From: Papaver somniferum
Taxonomy: Eukaryota; Streptophyta; Magnoliopsida; Ranunculales; Papaveraceae
Length of the DNA: 64,000 nucleotides
Direction: 5' to 3'
Assembly (NCBI RefSeq): GCF_003573695.1
Contig: NC_039367.1
Location: 156,995,085-157,059,084 of the forward strand
Below the pieces are notes generated by a model. That model made no database searches. It had not been told where the DNA came from and worked only from the letters and a program-made list of their open reading frames with translations. A program made the position numbers and the translations under genes. Positions 10,561 through 21,430 of the stretch are shown here, in pieces; within the stretch, counting starts at the first letter, position 1; every line of letters starts with the position of its first letter.

Positions 10561-11462
10561 TTTAAAAACTTAACGGAGGACCCGGATGACGCAAATTTTA
10601 TATTTATTTTTTGGCATGCAATGTTTATTAAAATAAAAATCGAATACAAGATATTTATTAGAAACCTGAAGATGGGTTTGACAATAATTAATTCTACGTA
10701 ATTAAAATCATTAGATGTGTTTTTTAGTTTCGGGTAAATGGATTTTATTCTTTTGGCTAATGATAAAAACATCAAAAAGTCTATACTCACCGTGGAAAAT
10801 ACACCGCAATGTACACCAAGTGAGACACAAAACAAGGCCCTCCTAAATCCCTGGAGTGTAGGCCCCGAGAGCATGTTCCACTCGGTACATCCCACGGTGA
10901 AAAATCACGATGGGTTTAGAACTGCTATAAAAACATAGCTGAAAACGTACTTTTAGTTTGACTGACAATTCTCAGTCTTTTCATAAATAAATAAAAAATA
11001 ACCTTATCATACTTTCATCCTAGTCCAGGCTATCTCCAGAACCGTTTTGCGTAAGCGGAATAAATACTTGGATGAATGTGTCTCTCATGGATATGGATTG
11101 GGAGTGTTGGCTTTCTCCACTTTAGGAGAACTTGGCGAGGACACTGTGTGTTTTTTTTTAAAGATTGAAAAATTGTTTAGCTAATAATGATGCTAGTAGT
11201 GGCATTGGTAGTTTTATCTTTCATAGACTAGATGTTGCTATTCAAAAAGGAATTGGTGCCCAGCTTGTAGCTAGGCTACCAACTAAATCTTTGTATGATC
11301 CCAAAATTGATTAGAATTTTAATCAAAATCGTTTATGCAAATACATTTTGACATTTTATTTATTTTATTTTTTTTTCAAGAAATTAGTTTTTCCAATATC
11401 CCTTAAAACTATTTTCCTTAGAGAAAAATGAACAAAAAATCACACTAGACTAGAATGAGAAT

Positions 11463-11493
11463 GGGGGGCGGGGTGGGGGTGCTGGGGTGGGGG
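11463..11493 (+). other. G-rich run, possible G-quadruplex
   Basis: Five G tracts of four to six bases separated by one to three bases (G6, G4, G5, G4, G5) form an obvious G-quadruplex motif on the plus strand in an otherwise AT-rich region. No gene is close by. Confidence 0.6.
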
Positions 11494-11702
11494 ATCCATA
11501 AACAAAAAAAAGTTTACTGTTATCCGTGTTAGGATTACATTCCTCCGCTGTAGTTATTTTTCTACGAAGACAAAATGAACCCTAGAAAGGTGCTCATTAT
11601 GTAACTCGCAAGAAAGAACCGGTGATATTGCTTGACCTTGCATGTACATCTATCTTATTAAATTTTGATGTCTACTTTGGGTGATATGCTTATAGGTATT
11701 GT

Positions 11703-12242
11703 TAGAGGTGTAAAACGTGCTGGTCCGGCATAATCCATCCCATGAAATCACGTGCTTAGCATGCTACGTGCTAGGCTGGGCTATGCTAGAGATTCAGACG
11801 TTCTGTGATGTGTCGTGCTAAATGGCGTGTTGTGTTGTATTCGGCCAGAAAAATAATCGTGTTGTGCTCTGCTAGTCCACTTATTTTATGTTTTCCAAAA
11901 TAAATATTTTTCCGATATTTTAGTTAGTATATGTATTATTATAGAAATTAATCAGCATGACGAAAATAAAATGTCCAAAACTGGCTAAAATTAACACTTT
12001 TTTGTGAAATATGCATGAAGTATGATGTATTGCGTAGTATTTTAGGCATGATTTGACGCGTTTTCTTTGCATGCAGTGCTGTGCCGCGTGTCTACACATG
12101 CCACGTGATATGCAGTGCTGATGTGCTTAATTGTCTGGCACAGCACAACACACTAAGCTAACCTGATGTGTCTTGTTGTGCTCGAATTTAACGTGCTGGG
12201 CTGTTCCATAAACGTGCCGGCCCTTCCCAATTTACACCCATA
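11703..12242 (+). mobile_element. hAT-type MITE, copy 1 (540 bp)
   Basis: The ends are TAGAGGTGTAAA and TTTACACCCATA, an inverted repeat typical of hAT elements, and the repeat extends inwards to GGGCCGGCACGTT. Flanks are GGTATTGT (11695-11702) and GCTATTGT (12243-12250), an 8-bp target duplication with one mismatch. The body is rich in GTGCTG/CAGCAC words. A second copy in inverted orientation lies at 41800-42364. No transposase is encoded. Confidence 0.85.
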
Positions 12243-12339
12243 GCTATTGTTGAATTTCAATCACAAAATTTTAATGTACACATCAGAAAACTAGAAAGGC
12301 ACGATATGAAGACGTGATTTATAAACATCAAGCATGACA

Positions 12340-12535
12340 CCTGTTATGTCTGTGTTATTAGTTTCCTCCCACATCTCAAAATATTTTAACCCCATACTGC
12401 TGTGTTAGGCTTTCATTTTATGAATGTTCATTAAGAGGAGAGGATATCTTTTTTATATGTTATCAACAGAAAAACATGAATGATATTGAAATAGTTGGTA
12501 ATGAATTTGTTGCATGTGTTATCAGAATTACTTAC
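12340..12535 (+). repeat. R1 unit
   Basis: It contains AGTTTCCTCCCACATCTC, a GAGAGGATATCTTTTTTATATG segment and ACATGAATGATAT words in the order seen in the other R1 copies. Confidence 0.55.
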
Positions 12536-12589
12536 GTCTGGAAGTTCGAACTTTCCAAACTGGCAGGGATCTACAGTTAGGAATGTGTG

Positions 12590-12765
12590 TTATCAGAATT
12601 CATGTGATATATTGGTGATGATGAAAGTGAAGTTTTCAAGTACTACACACCCTAATTAAATTCCTCATTAGTAACTGCCAATATCTTCATGTGTCATATG
12701 AAACGCATGTTGTTCTTAATAGCTAACCCTTGGGTATCACTCGTGTCGTTGATGCTAAATCAGCA
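12590..12765 (+). repeat. Partial R2 unit
   Basis: It shares GAAGTTTTCAAGTACT, CCTCATTAGTAACT and GGGTATC words in order with 20340-20525 and other R2 copies. It follows an R1 unit, as at 19860-20530. Confidence 0.5.
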
Positions 12766-13660
12766 TCGAGCATAGTACTGATTCACCTCCACAAGAATCT
12801 TATGAAATACGTTGTCGTAAAATCCACTTAATCGTCTAGGAAAGAGCATTAAGTAATTCACCAACTTTACGGGTAGTATATTCCTTATATCATTTTCCTT
12901 GTATTCCTTATATTTATTTTTTTGTCGATCAAAAAAAAAAAAAGTATGTCTCATAGTAATTTTAGTACTCAGAGTAATATGGATGCTCCGTAGCTCATAC
13001 CACCAGTGCATGTAAATGAGAAACTATCTCAATATACATTATTAACGGTAAAACAGGAATGATATAACATTAGTTGCTCATGAAATTGAGTGGTGGCTTG
13101 GTTACGATCTGTGGCATGTTCGGTTACTACTTTGGAAGTTAATTTTTAACTTGTAAAAATAAAAAAGTAGTTGGATACCGTAATTTCGAAATAACTTCTA
13201 AAATAAAAAAAGAACACAAACATTTTTATGAAGGAAAATATTTTTATTTTTAACTTTGGAATTGATTTCTATATATGGTATCCAAACATCCCCTTGAGTC
13301 AATTCAAACTGCCCCAAGAGTCTTACAGGTATTATTTGGCGATCTGGTTGTTATCCAGTGAATTGGGATCCATATTCGGGAAGCTGTTTTTTTTTTTATC
13401 TTCTTTCTGTAAGAGACCAATGAGGAAGTTATGTCACGTGCACATGAAATTGATATTTGCAAATTATGTTAGTAGCGTTGGTTTAGTACTGTGTTTGTGG
13501 ACGTTATAATGATTATAACCATGCAACAATAAATGTAAAACTCTATTTATTTGAAAGAATACATATTGCAGTCCATATCTAAAGTGCAACTAAGAACATA
13601 ACTCCAAGCATCTAAACAACTAATGATAGATGTGCTACTTCCATGTAAATATGCGTAACA
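12766..13660. other. Noncoding AT-rich stretch
   Basis: No gene is recognised. A short R1-like fragment occurs at 13040-13100 (GAATGATATAACATTAGTTG). Frames at 12760-13011 and 13228-13509 have no domain and look like chance. Confidence 0.5.
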
Positions 13661-13675
13661 AATCGATTGGAAACT

Positions 13676-13939
13676 GTCTGCAGCTGACAATGTGGAATGA
13701 GAGAAATGACAGGTTGTATAACAATGTTTCAAGGAGTACTATGCGGATCATTATAGTTGTTAAATGTTTTTATTTAATTGGGGTTTGAACTTTAAGGTTT
13801 TTGATGGGTTTTTTTTTTGTCAACATTAATTTGTAATTGAGATGCTGTGATTAACACATCCACCTTGTCACTTTTCTCGTGAGGAAGAACTTTCTAATTT
13901 AAGCTTTTCCCTTTTCCAATAAAAAAAAAAGAAAAAGAA
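13676..13939 (+). mobile_element. 5'-truncated L1-type LINE with poly(A) tail and target duplication
   Basis: A 264-bp insertion encodes a short ORF2 tail with the motif MWNERNDRLYNN (from 13690), which fits the WxERNxRxF signature at the C-terminal end of plant LINE ORF2, then a TGA, a 3' untranslated part and an A-rich tail (13919-13939). It is flanked by AATCGATTGGAAACT (13661-13675) and AATTGATTGGAAACT (13940-13954), a 15-bp target duplication with one mismatch. Such duplications and 5' truncation are expected of target-primed reverse transcription. Confidence 0.75.
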
Positions 13940-14129
13940 AATTGATTGGAAACTTAAGTATTTTACGTTAAATGAATGTAAGAAAATACTCTGTATGACA
14001 GTAAAAGAAGGCATTCCCGTTTTCTTCTTACGTGAATATGCTTTTTTAATATTTAAGTAAACTTAATTTCTACATCATATTTTTTTAATCAATAATTGAT
14101 GAATCCGTCGTGGCCTTTTAATAAAATAA

Positions 14130-14550
14130 TGAACTCATAGCCAGAAAACAAATTACTTGTCTATCCATGGCCAAATATGAAAGCTTAATGGTATAAATCT
14201 ACCTCCAATATTCCTTTTAAACGATAAAATGTAAAATCCACTTAAAACTAAAGGGAAGGAATATTAGGGTAATTTAGTAACTTTAAACCTCATATATTTG
14301 TGTTTATCAGTTTCTTCCGGCATCTCAAAAGATTTTAATTTTAGCTCCATTTTTTTTCTTCTATTTTTCATTCTACTTTTTGAATGTGCACTAATTGAAA
14401 TGAGAGGTTATCTTTTATACAAGTTTTCAACGGCAGATTGAGAATGATATGAAACTAGTTACTGTTAGGACTCATGATTCACGAGTGCACTAGTCACCAG
14501 ACCACATAAAGGCTTTTCATTTTGCACTTTGCAGCAAAACATATCCAAAT
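14130..14550 (+). repeat. R1 unit, extended copy
   Basis: It matches 27812-28310 over a long diverged stretch: CTCATAGCCAGAAAA, TTTATCAGTTTC, GAGAGGTTATCTTTTATA and GGACTCATGATTCACGAG in order. The two may be old paralogous intergenic segments. No gene is visible. Confidence 0.6.
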
Positions 14551-15820
14551 GAAACTTATTTTCTTCTTCCGCTAAACTTGTATATATATATTGAATGCAA
14601 TGAACAACTAGTCTTGCATAGTTCTTCGGTTTAGTCACAAAAAGTAACCTAACTGAAGAGAGCGTGGAGAGAGAAAGTCTTGGGATATTTTAGGGCGATT
14701 TTTCAATAGCGTGGACTAAAGTCTAGGTTTTAATTGCTTCACTATCTTTACTAATTTCGGGTAATTTCTATATCAGATTTTTTTTTATTGATCTAATATA
14801 TATCAATGATGGGTGGTTTGTTTTTCCATAAATTCATCAAATATGGTAGTTAATTCTTCCACTGATGGGTCTTGGAGATCCAAAGTTAGTAATTTCAGAT
14901 CTAAAAGAATGGGGACCTTGATTGACCTTACTTATCTTCTTGAAGCAAGTAAACATGGTGATGATACTGCATTAATGATTGCTGATGAATTAATGTATAA
15001 TAGCGTGGATGAATGAAAATTTAGTCTTATAGGCAGGTTGGATTACCAGAAATTGAAAATAGAGCTTGCTGATAAGGTTTTGAAAGATCAATGGAAGTTA
15101 AAAGGAAGTTCTCAATTGATTCCATTGGGGAAAGATTTTTTTGTCATCAAAGTTGATAATGAAGATGATCAGAAAAGAATTTGGAGTGGTGGTCTATGGA
15201 AGGTGGAAAACCAGATTCTCAAGATTAGAGAATATGAACCAAACTTTAAGCCTGAAAATCAAAACTCTTCCACTGCTTTTGTATGGGCTCTTTTTCCAGG
15301 TTTATGTATTGAATATTGGAATGAGGAAATCATTCTATCAATTGGTAAAACAATTAGTAGACCAGTTCAAGTTGACGAGACAACTCTGAAGTGTGAAATT
15401 GGTTATTATGCAAGCGTATAGGTTGAAGTCGATTTAGCTAAAGAATTCCCTAATAGAATATGGATTGGAAAAAAGTATGAGGTATTTTATCAAGCCCTTA
15501 GAATTCCTAAGGTCCCAAAATTCTGGGGGAATTGTAAGATTGTACTCCCTCCGTTCTTTTTTAATAGGCTGGTTTTGTTTTTAGAGAAATTTAAGTAAAT
15601 TAAGAGAACTAATCATTGAAAGTGGTCCTCATGACGCTTGTCAATAAAATAAGTGAAGTGAAATGTTCCCCATGACACTTGTCAGCAAAAGAAGTAAAGT
15701 GAAATGGTTCATATGACACTTGTCATCAAAAGAAGTTAAGAGAAAAGTGGTCCCAGAAAATTAAAGCAACATTTGACTTTTCCAAATTGGAAAATAACCC
15801 TATTTTTTTGAAACATTTAT

Positions 15821-16963
15821 GGGGCTTTTTCTGATATACACCCATTTAATAATGTGTTTTCTAACATACACCCGTTTTTTACAATATTTCTAAACTACAC
15901 CCGTTACGATAATTCCATCCGTTTTTTGAATAAAATAGTTAAGGACCGTTATCTTTACAGCTGTCATACAATTGTTAAGACAGGAAAAAGTCTAAAAACC
16001 CCCTACGGGGAAAACTCGGTTCTAGTTCCACTGAGTGAATACCCTAGTCGACTCATAAAATGGTGCATATGCACGTCACATGACCTGTAATATTCTTGGA
16101 TCGGATTCGATACTAGAACTGTCCAGGCCAGATTTGACAGAGACGGGTTGTCGCTTGCTACTAAGGAAGACGGGTGTTATAGGAATGGGGAAAATACAAA
16201 GCGACCATTGGATTTCGGCAGAACTGCAACAAACATCCTGCTATCCTCACCACGACAATACCTTATGACCCATGGAAAGTAAAAGCAAACGAAGAATACG
16301 AGTACCGGTAATCCAGCGCAACTACCGAAAGCAAAAACAATCATTGTTCTGCGAGTACCTGCAACACAAATTTCTTTGTTAGCATAAACTTACTTGAATC
16401 CTATGGTTTACGGAGTCATAATCTTTAATCTCTTGAACTTCCTTTTAAGAATCTATACATGTTTTTATCAACAGTACATGTATCTATCAAATTCCATCCA
16501 AAGCCTCTTAAGCACAAGTACTAAAACACGGACACAGATCCATGATGGGTTCTAACTAACAAAACATCAAATAAAAGAAGACAAAGAATGAGAAGATTGG
16601 CAAGAAAATTTTACCATGTGATGTATCATTAGCTGGTGTTGGCGACCACGTGAGACGAATAACACCAGAGATTTTAATAGAAGTGTATTTCTTCAGACAG
16701 ACGAGACGAGCATCAGATATACAGAGAAGAAACGCGACATAATGTTCTTCTGTCCCATTTTGTTTCTCACTTAGGGTAAAGCTGTAATTTTATAGTTAAA
16801 ATGAATCTCCATCATCGATCAGTTTTGCCACATGTTTGGCTAGATATTAAGAATCTGAGACATAATGTTTCACTGAATGGTGGGTGTATTTTAGAAATAT
16901 TCAAAAAAACGGATGTAGTTTTGTAAACAGGTTTTCAATTGGGTGCATATTGGAAAAATTTCC
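15821..16963. mobile_element. Mutator-like element (Pack-MULE-like), nested in the Stowaway
   Basis: A perfect 9-bp target duplication AACATTTAT (15812-15820 and 16964-16972) brackets 1143 bp. The termini are inverted: GGGGCTTTTTCTGATATAC on the left, and GGAAATTTTTCCAATATGC read from the right, both followed by repeated TACACCCG-type words. No transposase is present. The interior holds what looks like a piece of a spliced gene on the minus strand (next entry). A captured host fragment between MULE ends is the definition of a Pack-MULE. Confidence 0.82.
16262..16790 (-). pseudogene. Captured gene fragment with a retained intron
   Basis: On the minus strand an open stretch from about 16790 contains EEHYVAFLLCISDARLV and ends at 16615 before a GTAAAA donor. 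The intron runs 16614-16359 (256 nt) and ends TTTGTGTTGCAG. The next open segment (16358-16262) continues in frame as Gly-Thr-Arg-Arg-Thr and then codes for a hydrophobic run that includes FGSCAGLPVLVFFVCF, a likely membrane segment. A further possible donor GTATTG follows. I do not recognise the gene. The intron signals, the matching phase and the bracketing MULE ends support a capture from genomic DNA, not from mRNA. Whether it is transcribed is unknown. Confidence 0.45.
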
Positions 16964-18006
16964 AACATTTATTTATAGAACCAGCCTATTAAAAAGGATC
17001 GAAGGGAGTAGTACACATGGAATCAGATTGCAGAGTTACTAAGAATGATCAGAATAATCCAGAGATGGGGGAAATTGTAGTTGAAGGTATCAGTTTCAGA
17101 AAGAAAGATAAAAATAAAGACAAAGAGGAGAGAACTTTTGCTGGTACTTCTGGTACTAAAGATGATCTTGTCAACGAGAACGTGATGGTGGATGCTAGCA
17201 TTCCTGTGGTTACCAATGAAGTTGGACTCAAGTTATCTAAAGCTTTTCACGCTCTTAATGACACGGAGGATGACAGTTCGATCAAAGATATGCCTATGCC
17301 ATTGGAATTATCCAAGGCTCTTGAGATTGTCTCAAGTGCTCCATCCTGTGACAATTCTGTTCAAGGGGTTTCTGATAATGTCAACAAGGAAATATTGATG
17401 ACTTATCAAAAGAGAAAGTTAAAAAAAGGTAAAGCTGGGAAAGCCGGCAAAGCTAGTAAACAAGGAGTGGTTAATTCTCAGGCGTCTTTAATCACCACAA
17501 GGAAGCAAGCCGCGGAAAAGGCTTTGAATTCTAGTAAAGCTATGGCAGATTTTCAAGAAGGTATAAAAATGAGTGTCCAGGTTGAGAATGATCTTCCTTT
17601 AAGTTGGGAAGAAGTAGTCACTTCTCTTCCGCTTCCCTTGGTTCTTCTCCACGTGGAATCTCTCAGCAGTTTTCAAAGCCTCGGAGAAAAGGAAGAACTT
17701 GCTTCATCTCAGGTTCTTTCTGATTCGAAGGTACGCAGCTCAAGCCATCTTCTTTCGCGCCAGTTCCAGGATCGATTAGAAGAGTTAGCTCAAAATCCGA
17801 AGCTACCTCGATCCATTAGAAGAGTTAGCTCAAAATCCGAAGCTACGTGGTTGTTACCGAACGACGCTCTTAACTCAAACTTGAAAGGTATGTCGATATC
17901 GATAAAAGAGCCTAATAAGATTTCTGCAACATGCCTCATTGAGTCTCTCTCAGTGATGGGTTTCAGTTTTGCTTCTTCAAAAGAGGGTCGTCGTGATATG
18001 TTTTAA

Positions 18007-18837
18007 TGTCTCGCTGAAAATCACAAGAAACTAGATATAGTGGAAATATAATTTTGTTCCACTGTTCTGATGCTCTTTTTAATCACAAGAAAAAGTAACC
18101 AACAACGATAAAATCCTTTGTTCTGAGTTCGGAATTTGTCGGCGCCCAAGTTCCTGTCTTTGTAGTTAAAATAGCTCTCCAGGGACGATTTCCAAGCGAG
18201 TATTAGCTACCCGCTAATTTACAAACGAAATATCATTTTCCTTATCTGATTCAGTGATTCTGAATTTTGGCAAGTTTTAAGTCCGATTCTCCTGAATTTT
18301 GGCAGGTCCCAAATCCGATTTTCCTCAATTTGGACTAACACGACCGACTTTCCCTAGCTTGATGCTAATGGGAATATATGTTATCACCAGGACTCTAAGT
18401 CTCAAATAAGTACATCAGAGTATTATGCGGAGTTTCGGCAATTGACAAGTACTCCAAACTCATTCTTCCTCCTCCTCGCTTCCCAAGAGCTGGTCCGACG
18501 AGGAGTCAAACTAATCTCCGTTAGGTCATGTAAAATCAACCAGTATCGCACAAACCAGGAGCCGAACTACAACTGAACTTCTCCTGGCTTAAGGAAGGCC
18601 TAAAATCCCTTAAAAAAAAACCTTCTTCTACTCTATCGGGGTGAAAAACATGTTTAAAATTTAGGACTAAACCGGGTGTGAGAAACTGGTCAAGTCCCTC
18701 CTGTACGAGCTTCTACATCCATCAAGAAGCATATAAGGCACATGTTAAATGTCCGAAAGAACGGAACAAACTTCATTAGAAACACTCAAATGAGTCAAAT
18801 CCACATTCTATAGTTTCGAATTCTGGGTCCTTTTTAT
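18007..18837. other. Noncoding stretch
   Basis: No reading frame or repeat of note is seen, apart from the repeated word CTGAATTTTGGCA (about 18260 and 18293). The expected LINE ORF2 is not recognisable here. Confidence 0.5.
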
Positions 18838-19580
18838 ATACAACCTTATAAAAGAAATGCTACGGTGTGCATAAGTTTGACTACGGTTGGGAAAGAGGTA
18901 CAAAAATTCATTATGGGGAAAGAAAAATGTTCTACAGTCAAATGCACTATAGTGATGACATCGAAGTTTTCAAGTATTAACTAGTAACTACCAACAACAT
19001 CATTTATATGGCCTACAATTCCCTACAATTGCTTGAATCTTTCATGAATCATGATTACAGTCAAACTCTTCAACCATCTCTAACCACCAAAAATTCTGCA
19101 GCATATCATGTTAATGAACGATGATATTTGAGTATGGAAACGGTAGGAAGTAGACCCTCAGAATAATTTTTTGTATATGTGTTCCGGGTACTCCTTTATT
19201 ATTTCGTCTAAAAAGAACCGTACGTTTAATATGGGATTAGCCCGTTGACTAAATCATTTGATTTTTAAGAATACTGCATGATTGAGGCGGAGTTGTCTGC
19301 AAGTGAAATCAGTCGTCTACCTGCCTTCAAAAGACAGTACAACGAATAGAAATAAAATTCACACTAGCCACTCACTTTTTTTTTTTGCGGGTGGAGACAT
19401 GTTATATTTTTAACTGTCTTTTTCCAAATCAGCTTGCATTCCGGCCAAATTATTTGCTCAAGAATAATTAAAATTTTCAGGTAAATATTTGCATATGCAA
19501 GCATCAACAGGAGCGTGTTCCCTAAACCCTACCACCACTTAAAAAAGAAACAAAAACATATTGAATATCCAGTCTAACAG
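18838..19580 (+). repeat. R2 unit, full-length copy
   Basis: It aligns in order with 20625-21357 and with 41280-41799 plus 42365-42410. Shared words include TTATAAAAGAAA, ACAAAAATTCATTATGG, GAAGTTTTCAAGTA, ATCATTTATATGGCCTAC, ACCACCAAAAATT, GGTGGAGACATG and CCCTAAACCCTACCAC. It is diverged and noncoding. The 3' edge, ACCACTT then AAACAAAAACATATTGAATA, is the unoccupied counterpart of the hAT MITE site at 41800. Confidence 0.7.
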
Positions 19581-19859
19581 TGCCGAACTGTTATTACACC
19601 TTACAAGGGCCATCTTATATATTTAAGTAGGTGTGGAATTGGACCTAGCATACAGAGGACATGAAATATATTCTAAACAACCCAACACAATGATGCATAT
19701 TATCTCGTCAAAAACATGACATTTTTAGGAAATAATAAACCTATTGCAAAAGTTCATACGTCTTGGTGATGTTGAGTAAGAAAGTAAAATTCAGCTGGTA
19801 TGAACGACCTCCAAGTCCAAGATCACTTCCCAAAAATGAAATATAAAATCAGTGTTAGC
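19581..19859. repeat. R2 tail segment
   Basis: AACAACCCAACACAATGATG and ATTATCTCGTCAAAAACATG (19676-19730) recur at 55000-55060. That ties this tail to the R2 copy that the Mutator-like composite at 42467 appears to have split. Confidence 0.5.
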
Positions 19860-20160
19860 TCTCTTTTGGTTTTGTAAATTTTTGTGTAGTTTTCTCCAAA
19901 ATCCCAAAATATTTTAATATATCTCCATTTTGGTTTTCATTGTTTTTCTGATAGACATTGAATGTGCACTAATTAAAATGAAAGGTTATCTTTTATAGTA
20001 CAAGTTATCTGATGGCGAAATGAAAATGACATAAAATTAGTTAATTACTAAGGCAGCGTCACTGTAACTACATGGACTCATGATTCATAGATGCACCAGG
20101 CCGCACAAAAGTTATTGATTTTGAATTACAACAGACAAATAACACTTTCTTTTTCTTTGG
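19860..20160 (+). repeat. R1 unit
   Basis: It has TTTTCTCCAAAATCCC, GAATGTGCACTAATTAAAATG, GGTTATCTTTTATA and GGACTCATGATTCATAGATG in R1 order. It is followed directly by an R2 copy. Confidence 0.6.
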
Positions 20161-20169
20161 TCTTTTTTC

Positions 20170-20530
20170 GGAAATCAGGTCCACCATAACAAAAAATTGG
20201 CTAGTAGATAAAACCTGGATATCATATAATTTTGCTTTAAATATCACAGCCTTCTTTGTACAAGACGAGAGGTAACTAGAAGAAGGTACAAAAATCCATT
20301 ATGAAAAAGGGAAGATGTAGTATAGCTAGTTAATGCATGCGATACGTTGGTAGTGATTTTGAAAGATGGATGATACACATGAGTAAGAAATGTAATACTA
20401 CTGAGTTTTAGCTTGTATTTTTAACCGGATTGCACACTCTACTCCTCATTAGTAACTCTTCCAATATATTTCATGCGTTTGGAAATGCATGTTCTTGTCA
20501 TGATAGCTAACTCTGGGGTATCCGTCATCA
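20170..20530 (+). repeat. R2 unit, variant copy
   Basis: GGCTAGTAGATAAAACCTGG, GGTACAAAAATCCATTATG, CCTCATTAGTAACT and GATAGCTAACTCTGGGGTAT follow the same order as 12590-12760 and the start of 20625-21357. No gene is visible. Confidence 0.55.
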
Positions 20531-20624
20531 TAGATTAAACCCAAATCTACACTCAAATCTACATGGTTACTGTTCAGAATTACCGAAACTAATTTGGACG
20601 GGTCCTTCTAATATGTAGCCTTAA

Positions 20625-21430
20625 TACCTTATAAAAGAAAAGTTGCAATGTGCATTAGTTTGGCTAGTAGATAACACTTGGGTATTTTTCTTTAATTATC
20701 ATTTTATTTTCTTTGTATAATGGGGTAACTGGAAAAGAGGTACAAAATTCATTACGGAAAAAGGAAAAAGTACTATAGTCAAATGTGATATATATGTTTG
20801 GTAGGGATGAGATTAAAGTTTTCAAGTACTAACTACCACCAACATTATTTACCTGGCCTACGTTAATTGCTTTAATCTTGTTAATCTTTATGATTACGGT
20901 CAAACTCTTCTTCAACCATACTTCAAACCACCAAAAATTGGGGAGCATATCATGGTTTGTGAACGATGATATTTGAGTGCAAAACGGTAAATTTTTTTTT
21001 TGATGATATTTGAGTACAAAAAGGGTAAATGTTTCTGCACTTTTAATATGAGATTGGTCCATTAACTCCTAGATGATTAGACGAGGAGTTGTGTCCAAGT
21101 GAGATCAATTGTCTTCGTTATAATACGACACTTCAAAGGACAATATAACGACTAGAAATAAAATTCATGCCACTTGCAGACTTGCTAGTCACTATTGTTT
21201 GGTGGTGGAGACATGTTATATATTCGGCTGTCATTTTCCTCATCAGCCTGCGTTCTGCCTAACAAATCAACGCTCAAGGATAATTTATGTGTCCACGTAA
21301 TGTTGTGCATATGCAAGCACCAACAGTTGCGTGCTCCCTAAACCCTACCACGACTCTGAGACCGCAAGTATGTGGTGTACGGATTCTGAGTGAATGTAGA
21401 TTTTGGCTCACAATGTGGCCCACGGATTTT
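20625..21430 (+). repeat. R2 unit, full-length copy
   Basis: A diverged direct duplicate of 18838-19580 about 1.8 kb away, including GTGCGTGCTCCCTAAACCC-like ends. A short internal duplication of TGATATTTGAGT sits at 20968 and 21004. Its tail holds CACGGATTTTGAGTCAATGTAGATTTTGGC-type repeated words, also found near 55445. Confidence 0.7.

Larger units (their letters stand above)
10183..11702. other. Noncoding AT-rich stretch with small repeats
   Basis: No gene is supported. The 126-codon plus frame at 10173 and the 132-codon minus frame at 10497 have no domain and overlap repeats. The segment includes a 30-bp tandem pair (10292-10351), a partial R1 copy (about 10405-10560), a possible hairpin around CACCGTGG and CCACGGTG (10785-10910), and the G-rich run at 11463. 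Confidence 0.55.
15545..17008. mobile_element. Stowaway MITE (Tc1/mariner-like), carrying a nested element
   Basis: The ends read CTCCCTCCGTTC on the left and, in complement, CTCCCTTCGATC on the right, and both continue into TTTTTAATAGGCTGGTT. A TA target duplication flanks it (15543-15544 and 17009-17010), the rule for this superfamily. Without the nested Mutator-like insertion and its duplicated 9 bp it would be about 312 bp. It interrupts the LINE ORF1 in frame at the zinc knuckle, so it is younger than that LINE copy. Confidence 0.9.
14813..18006 (+). pseudogene. LINE ORF1 (DUF4283, zinc knuckle), split by a Stowaway insertion
   Basis: Plant L1-type ORF1 proteins bind RNA through a DUF4283 domain followed by a CCHC knuckle. 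The 5' part (14813-15542) shows DUF4283 features: FVIKVDNEDDQKRIW, GGLWKVENQILKIREYEP, then EVDLAKEFPNRIWIG. It has two in-frame stops (TGA at 15014, TAG at 15419). A Stowaway sits exactly in the zinc knuckle. Removing it and one TA restores the frame through CKIV and VHMESDC. The first knuckle Cys position is Trp, so the knuckle was already damaged. The 3' part (17011-18006, 330 codons) is acidic, Lys- and Ser-rich and open. A 40-bp direct duplication at 17775-17854 shifts the frame of its tail. No endonuclease or reverse transcriptase follows, so the LINE copy is incomplete. Confidence 0.8.

Noticed and set aside
10497..10895. 132-codon minus-strand frame
   Set aside because: No recognisable domain, AT-biased residues, overlaps an R1 repeat copy and a possible hairpin.
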